DNA of 64,000 nt from Cyclobacterium amurskyense (GTDB lineage Bacteria > Bacteroidota > Bacteroidia > Cytophagales > Cyclobacteriaceae): NCBI RefSeq assembly GCF_001050135.1, contig NZ_CP012040.1:2046001-2110000 (forward strand), written 5' to 3'. The notes under the pieces are model-generated. The model made no database searches. It was not told the DNA's origin and saw nothing but the letters and a program-made list of their open reading frames with translations. Within the stretch, counting starts at the first letter, position 1. Each line of letters starts with the position of its first letter. The position numbers and the translations under genes were made by a program. Positions 54,475 through 63,169 of the stretch are shown here, piece by piece.

Positions 54475-54512
54475 AAACAGCCTTGTTGCCTTAAAAAGCA
54501 ACAAGGCTGTTT
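54475..54512 (-). terminator. Terminator of the lutABC operon
   Basis: Perfect 15-bp stem AAACAGCCTTGTTGC (54475-54489) / GCAACAAGGCTGTTT (54498-54512), 8-nt loop. On the minus strand it is followed by TTTTTG, 46 bp after the lutC stop. Confidence 0.88.
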
Positions 54513-54558
54513 ATTTCTACTGGCCAATGCCTTTATTGTTTATGATTCGTACAGAGAA

Positions 54559-55140
54559 TTATTCCATTAAAAACACAACCATACTTCTAGGTCCATGTGC
54601 TCCAATGACCAATGATTGCTCAATATCAGCAGTTTTGGATGGTCCGGCCACAAATACTCCATAACCAGGCTCAGCTACATTTATCTTTTGATAGACCTCA
54701 TGCATGTTTCCTAATAAACGGTCAACTTTCAGCAAAACGATTAGGTGCTGGGCAATGAAGGGTAAGGCCCGATGGACAATTTTTTCTTCAGGTAACCAAA
54801 TTGCAGCATTTTCTACTACTCCCCAATCACCTTCAAGGATAGCCACTTCTATATGTTCCAATTCATGGGGATCCTCAACTTTCCCGATATCAAAATTCCC
54901 AGTGATTCCATCCACCAATGACAATATCTGTTTGTCACTGGCAAAGTTTTCTTTCAAATAGCTTTGTACAGCTGCTTTTCCTTCTCCAGTTCTGGCAGTT
55001 CCGCCATTCGATTTTATACTGGCCTGAAATTGTTCGATCAGGTTATCTTCATAAGGGTATTCAGGATGCTCCGGTAAAGGGAGCAAATCAGGTTTGTTCT
55101 TTTTTATGGCCGCTATTATGGCTTCTTTACTACTGTTCAT
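54559..55140 (-). CDS. lutC: Lactate utilization protein C (LutC/YkgG family)
   Basis: 193-residue LUD-domain protein, one of three parts of the iron-sulfur L-lactate dehydrogenase complex. ATG 55140 overlaps the lutB stop (ATGA), which fixes the start; the longer frame only repeats lutB sequence. Typical features are EGDWGVVENAAIWLP, VFVAGPSKTADIEQSLVIGAHGPRSM. Confidence 0.9.
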   Translation of the reverse strand: MNSSKEAIIAAIKKNKPDLLPLPEHPEYPYEDNLIEQFQASIKSNGGTARTGEGKAAVQSYLKENFASDKQILSLVDGITGNFDIGKVEDPHELEHIEVAILEGDWGVVENAAIWLPEEKIVHRALPFIAQHLIVLLKVDRLLGNMHEVYQKINVAEPGYGVFVAGPSKTADIEQSLVIGAHGPRSMVVFLME

Positions 55141-56513
55141 TGCTTCCTGTTTTTTCGGTACCATTCCTTGAAACTTTCTTTGGGCACTTCCGGCAACTCC
55201 CTGTGTTTACCCCATGCATTAAAGCTATTATAAACAAAACCACGAGGACTAATCGACAGTGATTTTCTGGCCAGGTTGCCCATCATGTCAAAAAGCTTTG
55301 GCTTGGACATTACATTGCCACCAAAGCGCATGGCCCATTTCTTGGAAGGTTGTGCTGGCCCTTCTTTGGTGATTACCTGTCGCCATTTATACAGTTGCTC
55401 ATGAATATTAATTTTCACCGGGCATACATTTGTACATGAGCCACAAAGTGTGGAGGCAAAGGGTAAGGTACTGTGTTTTTTCAGGTCCATTCCGGGAGAG
55501 AGGATGGAACCGATAGGTCCAGGAACTGTAGAACCATAGCTAAACCCACTACTTCTACGGTAAATGGGGCAGGTATTCATACATGCTCCACAGCGAATAC
55601 ATTTAAGTGAATTTCTGAAATCCTCACGGCCCAACTGATCGGTTCTGCCATTGTCCACAAGAATCAGGTACATTTTCTTTCCTTCTCTAGGACGGTGAAA
55701 ATGGGAGGTATAGTTTGTAATGCTTTGCCCTGTAGCACTTCTGGCCAAGAGCCGAAGAAATACACCAAGATCTGCTGCTCTTGGAATGAGTTTTTCTATG
55801 CCCATACAGGCAATGTGCAAATCTGCCAGGTGAGTACCCATATCGGCATTGCCTTCATTGGTGCAAACCACAAACCCCCCGGTTTCAGCTATACCAAAAT
55901 TAACCCCCGTAATGGCTGCTTTGGCTTGGATAAATTTTTGTCTTAAATGCTGACGGGCTGCTTCAGTAAGGTAGGCTGGATCATCTGCACCTTCATCCGT
56001 TCCCAGATGCTCGTGGAAAATGTCGCCGATTTCTTTTTTCTTAAGGTGGATGGCAGGCATCACTATGTGACTTGGTACCTGTTTGTTGAATTGTATAATT
56101 CTTTCTCCCAGATCGGTATCGACCACATCATAACCTTTGTCTTCTAGAAAATGATTGAGTCCACATTCCTCCGTGAGTATGGATTTACTTTTAACAAGGT
56201 TTTTAACCTGATTTTCTTCTAGAATCCGCAATACATGCTGGTTGTGTTCATCCGCATCTTTGGCCCAAAGAACTTCTATGCCATTTTTGGCGGCATTTTT
56301 TTCAAATTGAAGTAATAATTGATCTAAGTTTGAAAGGACATGATCCTTGATCTGAGAGGCATTTGTTCGCAACTGTTCCCATTCAGGGATTTTTTGAGCG
56401 GAAAGGTCTCTTTTGCTACGAACATGCCAAAGTGTATCATCGTGCCAATGACTGCGTTCTCCGTCCTTTAGAAATTCTTCAGCTGCAGCCGCATGGGTTG
56501 GTGTCGTTTTCAT
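55137..56513 (-). CDS. lutB: Lactate utilization iron-sulfur protein LutB
   Basis: 458-residue LUD plus ferredoxin protein. The LUD domain (about 60-290) has GVNFGIAETGGFVVCTNEGN. Two 4Fe-4S sites follow: CIRCGACMNTCPIYRR (about 300-315) and CGSCTNVCPVKIN (about 360). ATG 56513 is chosen because it lies 4 bp after the lutA stop. Passes electrons from lactate oxidation towards the respiratory chain. Confidence 0.93.
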   Translation of the reverse strand: MKTTPTHAAAAEEFLKDGERSHWHDDTLWHVRSKRDLSAQKIPEWEQLRTNASQIKDHVLSNLDQLLLQFEKNAAKNGIEVLWAKDADEHNQHVLRILEENQVKNLVKSKSILTEECGLNHFLEDKGYDVVDTDLGERIIQFNKQVPSHIVMPAIHLKKKEIGDIFHEHLGTDEGADDPAYLTEAARQHLRQKFIQAKAAITGVNFGIAETGGFVVCTNEGNADMGTHLADLHIACMGIEKLIPRAADLGVFLRLLARSATGQSITNYTSHFHRPREGKKMYLILVDNGRTDQLGREDFRNSLKCIRCGACMNTCPIYRRSSGFSYGSTVPGPIGSILSPGMDLKKHSTLPFASTLCGSCTNVCPVKINIHEQLYKWRQVITKEGPAQPSKKWAMRFGGNVMSKPKLFDMMGNLARKSLSISPRGFVYNSFNAWGKHRELPEVPKESFKEWYRKNRKQ

Positions 56514-56517
56514 TTTA

Positions 56518-57255
56518 TTACTGGTTTTGGGTTTTGGATACCTGGGCATTTAGAATTTCCGCAATGTGCATGACTTTTACCGGGCTCTTATCCCGGCGAA
56601 GGATTCCTTCCAAATGCATCAAACAGGACATGTCTGCTCCTGTGATCACTTGTACACCATGTTCTTCATGGTCTTTTATCCTGTCTTTGCCCATACTTAC
56701 AGAAACAGCTTCTTCAAATACAGCAAAAGTGCCTCCAAAACCACAGCACTCGTCTTTTCGGGTAAGTTCTACCAGCTTGATGCCATTTACCATTTCCAGC
56801 AGTTGCTTAGGCTTATTAAATTCAACCCCCATTAATTCTGATGGCTTTGCCAAATTCAGACCCCTAAGCCCATGACAACTCGAATGAATGCCTACTTTAT
56901 AGGGAAAGTCAGCTTTCAACTCCTTAATTTTCAATACATCGGTAAGAAACTCACAAAGTTCATAGACCTTTGGTTCATTTTCTTCACCCGAATAAATATG
57001 GTCTTTGGTATGTAGGGTACAGCTACCTGAAGGGCAAACTACATAATCAAAATCCTTAAAGTTTTTTCTAAATAAAGCGGCTGCTCCCTCCCCATATTCT
57101 TGGTATCCTGAATTGGCCATCGGTTGGCCACAACAGGTTTGTTTTAGGGGATAGTCCACATCCACTCCTGTGCTTTCTAAAAGCTCAAGACTGGCAATGG
57201 CTACCTGAGGGTAAAATTGCTCTACGTAACAAGGTATAAATAATCCAACTTTCAT
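56518..57255 (-). CDS. lutA: Lactate utilization protein A (CCG-domain Fe-S oxidoreductase)
   Basis: 245 residues. ATG 57255 begins MKVGLFIPCYVEQFYPQVA, the usual LutA N-terminus. Two cysteine-rich CCG domains are visible: CCGQPMANSGY near residue 40 and CCGFGGTFAVFEEAV near residue 170. First gene of lutABC; the upstream gap should hold its promoter and operator. Confidence 0.92.
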   Translation of the reverse strand: MKVGLFIPCYVEQFYPQVAIASLELLESTGVDVDYPLKQTCCGQPMANSGYQEYGEGAAALFRKNFKDFDYVVCPSGSCTLHTKDHIYSGEENEPKVYELCEFLTDVLKIKELKADFPYKVGIHSSCHGLRGLNLAKPSELMGVEFNKPKQLLEMVNGIKLVELTRKDECCGFGGTFAVFEEAVSVSMGKDRIKDHEEHGVQVITGADMSCLMHLEGILRRDKSPVKVMHIAEILNAQVSKTQNQ

Positions 57256-57765
57256 CAATGCAGTTATTCCTGGATAATTAACAAAATACATGAAGCCTCT
57301 GTTGGCTCCATTTTCTAAATATAAGCATCATAAGGTTTAGTCCCATTGGATAAACCCAAAATATGGTGGGTACATCCCATTAATTTTTTCTAGCCTTTGC
57401 TAAATCTATCCTATTATAGGACAAGAAATCAACTTTTTAGGGTCGAAGCTAACTTTATATTTAACAATAAACTTACCTAGTATTCCTTCCACTTCTATCC
57501 TGCACTGTGCTGATAAGTATAAACTTTGCAAAAGCTGCTACTAATTAAACCTCTGTAAAGTGAACTTTCAAAGTTCAATTGAAATCAAATCACTTTTTTC
57601 TCGACGTCGATCCTCTTGACTTAATTACTTCATAAACTACAAATATAGACAGGTGTTTGCAACTATGTTTTTAATTATATATATTTAGTCCTGACTTTCT
57701 CAATTTTCAATGCATTTAGGATGATAAACCTCTTGTTATCTTATCCGATGTAGGCAATAACTTTT
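57256..57765. promoter_or_regulatory. Upstream region of lutABC with an operator-like palindrome
   Basis: No gene seen in these 510 bp. TGAACTTTCAAAGTTCA (57561-57577) is a perfect 8-bp inverted repeat with one central base and could be bound by a regulator, though it is 306 bp from the lutA start. CGACGTCG lies at 57602-57609. No promoter was called with confidence. Confidence 0.4.
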
Positions 57766-57979
57766 AACCCGAAATATGCAATAGACATTCTATTACGTGC
57801 TGAAATCGCTTTAAAATCAGCCACTTCGTTGCTGTTTTCAATTTCACCATAGCGGTGCTATGCTAAAATCTCCAAACAGCCTGATTTTCTTCCGATTGCA
57901 ACACTTCCCGTAAACACGGGACAGGCTATCACCCCTGACCATTGTCAGGGCGGAGAAATTCTATTACATAATCCGGGTT
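57766..57979 (+). repeat. 213-bp repeat family, copy G (214 bp)
   Basis: Full-length; one extra base in the linker before the CCCTGAC hairpin explains 214 bp. It starts AACCCGAAATATGCAATAG and ends CTATTACATAATCCGGGTT, between the lut promoter region and the first propeller lipoprotein. Confidence 0.94.
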
Positions 57980-58043
57980 TGATAATTTGAGGGGTTTTGA
58001 ATAGTGGGTAGGTCAGGATAATTTAAACATAAAACCCAAGCAC

Positions 58044-59180
58044 ATGAAAAACCACAACCATATTTTATTTTCAATTCAAATAGTTTTCATTTTTTCCTTC
58101 ATGGCTTGTTCAGAACCTGCTTCCGAAGAAAATACATTATATATTTCAATTGCACCTGACGATTATCCCACGCTATCTTTTCAGGATTTTACGGTTGAGG
58201 AAATGATTCGGCTGGAAACAACTGAAGACAACCTTATGGGTATGGACCTTCGAGTAAAATTTTCTGAAAATTTCATAGCGGTAATGGATGAAAACAAAAC
58301 GGATAAGCTTCACTTATTTGACCGGAAAGGAAGTTACCTTAGTGCTATTGCCCAGGTAGGTGAAGGCCCTGGAACCATCCGATCCCTGAGGGACTTTGAG
58401 TTTGGAAAAGGAGAGGAGGTACTGGTGCTTTCTCCTATTGCAGACAAAGCCAATGTATACAAAATTTCAAAGGATGGAAATTTAAGTGAAGCATTTGAAT
58501 TGGCTTATAGCGCGAATTCTTTTATTAGATTAGAAGGGGGAGGTTTTCTATTTCAAGGAGGGTATAATCTGCCATTTGTAACGCATAGGGTGATTCAAAC
58601 AGATGCTGAAGGGAATATTCAGCACCGCTATTTGGAAAACGATTATGAGAACGTAATGCTGCCCATGATGGAACGGAATTTTTTCCCATCTGATAAGGGG
58701 GTTTTTATGCTTGAAATATTCAACCCAAATTTCTACCTGTATAAGGCTGATAGTCTTACCCAAGTACTCCATGCTGACTTTGGTACCTATGACTTACCAT
58801 CCAATTTTTGGGAGGTGGATCTTATGGATAGCTTCGGAGAGATCAATGAAAATGGATTTGCCACTTTCAAGGGTGTTTTCCAACAAGGAAATTTGATGGT
58901 AATAGACATCGTAGCACAAAAAGGAAGGTCTATGTCCAAACACATTTTGTTTAAAAAGGACCAAAATATTTATAAACTAAAAGCAGATAGGGACGATGAT
59001 ATGGTATTCTTTTACCCTATTGGTATTAATAAAAAAGAACAAGTACTCTTCCTGACCTACCGATCTATTTTAGAAAAGCATGCCCAGGAATACCCCGAAA
59101 TATTCTCTTTAGATGGTTTGCCGGAAGGAGATTTTGATTATCCTGTTATATTGCATGTAGCATTAAAAGAGAATTTATGA
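58044..59180 (+). CDS. 6-bladed beta-propeller lipoprotein (first of pair)
   Basis: 378-residue lipoprotein (signal FIFSFMAC). The repeated pattern FSENFIAVMDENKTDKLHLFDRKGSYLSAIAQVGEGPGTI is typical of the 6-bladed propeller / DUF4934 family of Bacteroidota. Function unknown, probably extracellular or periplasmic binding. It overlaps the next, paralogous gene by 4 bp. Confidence 0.83.
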   Translation: MKNHNHILFSIQIVFIFSFMACSEPASEENTLYISIAPDDYPTLSFQDFTVEEMIRLETTEDNLMGMDLRVKFSENFIAVMDENKTDKLHLFDRKGSYLSAIAQVGEGPGTIRSLRDFEFGKGEEVLVLSPIADKANVYKISKDGNLSEAFELAYSANSFIRLEGGGFLFQGGYNLPFVTHRVIQTDAEGNIQHRYLENDYENVMLPMMERNFFPSDKGVFMLEIFNPNFYLYKADSLTQVLHADFGTYDLPSNFWEVDLMDSFGEINENGFATFKGVFQQGNLMVIDIVAQKGRSMSKHILFKKDQNIYKLKADRDDDMVFFYPIGINKKEQVLFLTYRSILEKHAQEYPEIFSLDGLPEGDFDYPVILHVALKENL

Positions 59181-60340
59181 AAAGGAGAATATTCCATGCT
59201 TTTGCCGTACTGCTTTTTGTCGTTTCCTGTAAGGAGTCGGTTAAAAAGGAAGTTTTGACAGGTCCCCTGGAGCTACACATTGCAATGGAGGAAATACAAC
59301 CGGCCTATGGTTTTAGCAAATCCGAGCTTATACCCCTGGAATTAAATGATAGGTCATTGATAGGAGCCATTGACAAAATAATTGTTGAAAAGGATAAAAT
59401 ATACCTACTTGACAAGGAGATTACAAAAAGTGTCTTGTGTTTTTCCACCGCTGGAAATTTCTTGTTTAATATAAATAGGCTTGGTGAAGGGGAGGGAGAA
59501 TTTTCCAAACCATTTGACTTAAACTTGTTCAATGAATCGCTACAGATATTGGATATCATTCAAAAGAAAGTCCTTGTATTCGATTTGGAAGGCAACTTTA
59601 AGGAAGAAAAAGCAATCCCGTTTGAGGAACAAATTGTTAATTTTTTCCCCATTAATCAAGACCTTACAGCTTATCATATGGATGGCAGGTCTTTTGGATC
59701 TGAAGAAACGGACTTTATCAGGGTGTTTGACAATAGGGATGCTACCATTTCCATTCAGGGGGTGTCGGATATAGGAAGTACAGACGCTTATCAAGTTCCC
59801 ATAGAATTTTCTGGACATGCAGGCAATGTTAGGTTTCTCCATGCTTGGACAGACACCATTTTCAAAATCTCTGAAAAAAAAATAGAGGCTGAATATATTT
59901 TGAATTTTGGCTCAGACCGCTTGACCAAAGAAATAAAGAAACTTCCTTTAATGGACATGCGGAAGTACATAATGGAAAACCCATATGTTTTTAATGCCGC
60001 AAATCTTGTTGAAAATGAGGAGTACCTGAGCTTTCAATGGACCAGAAGTAAAGCCGGCTATGCCAATTCTGAAGACCAAACTTATGTTTCCTATTTTAAG
60101 AAAAGCACAGCCGCACTATCTCATTTTCCATTGTCAGTAAATTGGTTGGGAAGCGTGAATTTACAAGGTCCCATTTATGGAGCTGAAGATTGGTTTTTTG
60201 CTTATATGGACTACGAAGAATGGAACGGGCTTTCAGAACCGCATAGGCAGGATCTTATTAAACAAAACCCCAATGTTAATACCGGTTTTTTGGATGCCGG
60301 TAATCCCATTATCGTCAAATATAGGTTGAAGGAAGAGTAA
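59177..60340 (+). CDS. 6-bladed beta-propeller lipoprotein (second of pair)
   Basis: 387-residue lipoprotein (FAVLLFVVSC). The block KDKIYLLDKEITKSVLCFSTAGNFLFNINRLGEGEGEFSKPFDLNL shows the same propeller signature as the upstream gene, and layout is parallel along the length, so the two probably arose by tandem duplication. Coupled by ATGA overlap. Function unknown. Confidence 0.83.
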   Translation: MKRRIFHAFAVLLFVVSCKESVKKEVLTGPLELHIAMEEIQPAYGFSKSELIPLELNDRSLIGAIDKIIVEKDKIYLLDKEITKSVLCFSTAGNFLFNINRLGEGEGEFSKPFDLNLFNESLQILDIIQKKVLVFDLEGNFKEEKAIPFEEQIVNFFPINQDLTAYHMDGRSFGSEETDFIRVFDNRDATISIQGVSDIGSTDAYQVPIEFSGHAGNVRFLHAWTDTIFKISEKKIEAEYILNFGSDRLTKEIKKLPLMDMRKYIMENPYVFNAANLVENEEYLSFQWTRSKAGYANSEDQTYVSYFKKSTAALSHFPLSVNWLGSVNLQGPIYGAEDWFFAYMDYEEWNGLSEPHRQDLIKQNPNVNTGFLDAGNPIIVKYRLKEE

Positions 60341-60475
60341 ATTGAGAATGGGTAATTCTGGTTTAGGATAGTTTGGATCACTAGCCTCGCCTTTAAAATA
60401 GGGCTATTTCATCAGTCTTAGCCTTAATATCACAGCCACGGGTGTAGCCCGAGATTTAGTGAAAGCAAATTGTAT

Positions 60476-60537
60476 GATTTTGTCAGTATAATTGCTCTTT
60501 TTTCTGCAACAATACTTCCAAAAACACTGACAAAATC
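60476..60537. repeat. Stem-loop between convergent genes sharing an arm with 30187-30228
   Basis: Perfect 12-bp stem GATTTTGTCAGT (60476-60487) / ACTGACAAAATC (60526-60537) around 38 nt that include CTCTTTTTTCTGCAAC. The 21 bases at 60504-60524 are the exact complement of 30185-30205. It may act as a terminator between the convergent genes or be a short dispersed repeat. Confidence 0.65.
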
Positions 60538-60552
60538 TAATTTTAGGTTTCT

Positions 60553-61266
60553 TTAAGAATGATGGATCAGAAATACGGCAGGTATTTTATGAAGGTCCGG
60601 ATGTTTTTTGCGCCAGTCAGCCACTTTTTTAGTTTGGATCATTTCATCAGCACCCGTAATATTGCTTGCAATACATAGCAAGGTATTGCTACTTAGATTG
60701 GCCAATAGATCTTCCAGCATCCGGTTGTTTCTGAAAGGCGTTTCCATAAACATCTGGGTGGTGTTTTCCCTAATCGATTTTGCTTCCAGTTCTTTGATTG
60801 CTTGGACTCTGTCTTTTCGGTCTATGGGCAAGTAACCATTAAAGGTAAAGGATTGCCCATTAAAACCGGAACCCATCAAAGCCATAAACATGGAAGAAGG
60901 ACCTGGCAATGGAACTACTTTAATGCCTAATTTATGAGCCAAAGCTACTGCATTGGCGCCAGGGTCAGCTATTCCAGGGCAGCCTGCTTCAGAAATAATG
61001 CCTACATCATGCCCTTTTAATAAGGGAGCAAGTAATTTTTTTAACTGTATTTCTGGCGTTTTCTTATCCAGTTTTTCCAGGTGCACCTCTTCCAGTTTGA
61101 CCCCTAGTTTAAGGCTACTGATATACCTGCGAACTGTTCTAAAATCTTCCACCAGGTAATGGGAGGTATTTGCAATTACATTTTTGACCACAGGTGCCAT
61201 GATGTCTTGGCCTGTTTCGAGTACCAATACATTAGGTATCAGGTATAATATTCCCTTAGCTTTCAT
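60553..61266 (-). CDS. SAM-dependent methyltransferase, RsmI-like (tetrapyrrole methylase fold)
   Basis: 237 residues. The N-terminus (GILYLIPNVLV) and SEAGCPGIADPGANAVALAHKLGIKVVPLPGPSSMFMALMGSGFNGQSFTFNGYLP match the RsmI/YraL branch that 2'-O-methylates C1402 of 16S rRNA. It is shorter and differs at the first motif (typical VxTPIGN is PNVLV), so it may be the Bacteroidota-specific paralogue rather than RsmI itself. Confidence 0.8.
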   Translation of the reverse strand: MKAKGILYLIPNVLVLETGQDIMAPVVKNVIANTSHYLVEDFRTVRRYISSLKLGVKLEEVHLEKLDKKTPEIQLKKLLAPLLKGHDVGIISEAGCPGIADPGANAVALAHKLGIKVVPLPGPSSMFMALMGSGFNGQSFTFNGYLPIDRKDRVQAIKELEAKSIRENTTQMFMETPFRNNRMLEDLLANLSSNTLLCIASNITGADEMIQTKKVADWRKKHPDLHKIPAVFLIHHS

Positions 61267-61278
61267 TATTTTTGGATT

Positions 61279-61512
61279 ATGGAAAATGGAATGCCTTCTT
61301 TAGCAAAAGTACTTATTTTTATCGGACTGCTGTTACTGATTGCGGGATTGCTGCTTTGGATCCTGCCTAAATTTCCTGGATTTAGGGGTTTGCCCGGAGA
61401 TATGGAGTTTAAAAAAGAAAATTTCACCTTTTATTTTCCCTTGGGTACCAGCATCCTGCTTAGTTTGTTGTTGACTTTAATGCTCTATTTGTGGAGGAAA
61501 TTTGGGGGGTAA
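61279..61512 (+). CDS. DUF2905 small membrane protein
   Basis: 77 residues, two membrane helices (about 8-27, 52-71) with the diagnostic central motif LPKFPGFRGLPGDMEFKKENFTFYFPLGTSI. Length fits the family. Divergent from the methyltransferase gene with only 12 bp between the start codons. Function unknown. Confidence 0.88.
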   Translation: MENGMPSLAKVLIFIGLLLLIAGLLLWILPKFPGFRGLPGDMEFKKENFTFYFPLGTSILLSLLLTLMLYLWRKFGG

Positions 61513-61623
61513 TGGGATTCGAAACTTTGTGATAAAGCTATAAAGGATCGTTTTGATTGAAAGCGTTTATGGATAAATTTTGCGCCTCTTACAATTTTTT
61601 ACTAGTCAATTTCGGTATTGTTA

Positions 61624-61918
61624 AACCCCATCCGGGGTTGAGACTCGAGAGGAAGGTTACTTGTCCGTGGGTAAAACCCACGGGTTTTACCCACGGACAG
61701 TATAAATCAGTTTTTTTCGCAACCCCAGCGTGGGTTGAACATCTTCGGTCAAGGCAAAATTAAGTATGTTTAAGTAGCCCAAAACAATTTTAGGAAGATA
61801 TAATTTTTTCATTTATGATGCATTGGTTCAACCCTCCGGGGTTGCGTGTGAGCGTGAGATGAGGTGTCCGTGAGTAAAACTCACGGTTATTATAGTTCAG
61901 ACCCTTTAGGCCTGGGTC
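61624..61918. repeat. REP-like palindrome cluster
   Basis: Several palindromes in two groups. Group 1: AACCCC-ATCC-GGGGTT (61624-61639), a 36-bp near-perfect palindrome with 17-bp arms (61663-61679 / 61682-61698, core CCGTGGGTAAAACCCACGG) and AACCC...GGGTT (61721-61736). Group 2: CAACCC-TCCG-GGGTTG (61829-61844), CCGTGAGT-AAA-ACTCACGG (61868-61886) and GACCC...GGGTC (61900-61918). Such paired motifs resemble REP sequences moved by IS200-like RAYT transposases, none of which is in the window. The rest of 61513-62077 has no gene. Confidence 0.75.
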
Positions 61919-62077
61919 ACGACAATGTATTCCTTTCCACTCTCTTTCAAGTTTGATGTGGTATTGCTATTTAAGGAGGAACTGAAAGAAGCCTGCTGGG
62001 CTTCACCAACAATAACTACGGGTGAAAACCTGTGGAAAGGACGAATCATCTTTTTTCCCCAACCCCAACGTGGATTG

Positions 62078-62290
62078 GACCCGAAATATGCAATAGACAA
62101 TCTATTACGTGCTGAAACCGCTTTAAAATCAGCCACTTCGTTGCTGTTTTCAATTTCACCATAGCGGTGCTATGCTAAAATTTTCAAACAGTCTGATTTT
62201 ATTGCGATTGCAACACTTCCCGTAAACACGGGACAGGCTTCACCCCTGACCATTGTCAGGGCGGAGAAATCCTATTACATAATCCGGGTT
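62078..62290 (+). repeat. 213-bp repeat family, copy H (full length)
   Basis: Starts GACCCGAAATATGCAATAG and ends CTATTACATAATCCGGGTT; same hairpins as copies F and G. It follows the REP-like cluster directly and lies 105 bp from the end of the alpha/beta hydrolase gene. Confidence 0.94.
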
Positions 62291-62394
62291 GAACAAAAAA
62301 AGGGAGCCAATACCTATGATGAAAAATCAGTGTACATGCTCCCTAATAATTAATTTTAAGGACAATAATTCTATTAGAATTGAAGCGTCCTGTA

Positions 62395-63156
62395 TCAGGT
62401 TCCTAGAAAAGCATTTAAGGTAGCCACTACCGCTTCGGGCTGTTCTGCATGTAGCCAGTGACCGGTATTTTTGATGTGGATAATGTGGTTGTCAGGAAAT
62501 AAGTTCTCTATATCTTCCTTGTCACTGCTTTTGATATAGTCAGAATTGGCGCCTCCCATAAAGAGTGCGGGACCGGAAAAAGGCTTGTCAGAAGTTATTT
62601 CCTCGCCTACATTTTCGATTTGCTTGGTAATAACTGGAAGGTTGATTTTCCAAGCAAAAGCACCTTCTTTTCGGGTTAGGTTTTTTAAAAGAAACTGGCG
62701 GACACCACGTTCAGAGATATATTCGGTCAGTTTGTCTTCCGCTTCTTTTCTGGAGGAGAGGTTCTTAATATCCACCGCATTAAGGCCTTCCAAAATAGTT
62801 TGATGATGAACTGGATAAGGTCGAGGGGCAATATCAGCCACCACAAGTTTATTCACCATCTCAGGATATGTCAAAGCAAATTTCATTACCGTTTTACCTC
62901 CCATGGAATGCCCTAGAAAACTGGCCTTTTCCAAACCTTCTGCCTCCATAAATTCCTTAAGGTCTTTTGCCATTGCTTTGTAATTCCAGGTATCACTGTG
63001 TGGGGAATCTCCATGGTTACGTTGATCCAGTAGGTAAAGGGTAAAATTCTCCTCCAGCCCTTTTGCAATGCTCATCCAATTGTCAGCAGAACCAAATAGC
63101 CCATGCAGGATTACCAAAGGTTTTCCTGTGCCAGTTTTTCTAAAGTTTAATTTCAT
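62395..63156 (-). CDS. Alpha/beta hydrolase (YbfF-like esterase)
   Basis: 253 residues from ATG 63156 (MKLNFRKTG), 13 bp after the pdxJ stop. Motifs: LHGLFGSADNW (oxyanion region), nucleophile Ser in FLGHSMGGKT (about 95), DQRNHGDSPHS, and the catalytic His in KNTGHWLHAEQP near the C-terminus. Closest type is the YbfF acyl-CoA/malonyl-CoA esterase group. The substrate is uncertain. Confidence 0.87.
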   Translation of the reverse strand: MKLNFRKTGTGKPLVILHGLFGSADNWMSIAKGLEENFTLYLLDQRNHGDSPHSDTWNYKAMAKDLKEFMEAEGLEKASFLGHSMGGKTVMKFALTYPEMVNKLVVADIAPRPYPVHHQTILEGLNAVDIKNLSSRKEAEDKLTEYISERGVRQFLLKNLTRKEGAFAWKINLPVITKQIENVGEEITSDKPFSGPALFMGGANSDYIKSSDKEDIENLFPDNHIIHIKNTGHWLHAEQPEAVVATLNAFLGT

Positions 63157-63169
63157 CGTTGGTTTGGTT

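Noticed and set aside
61557..61763. Open frame of 68 codons downstream of the DUF2905 gene
   Set aside because: It runs through REP-like palindromes; residues reflect palindrome sequence rather than a protein.
61925..62164. Overlapping opposite frames near repeat copy H
   Set aside because: Both run into the repeat and neither resembles a protein family.
4356..62290. CRISPR-like repeats
   Set aside because: The repeated units are about 213 bp, kilobases apart and in both orientations, with genes between them. There are no short spacers and no cas genes.
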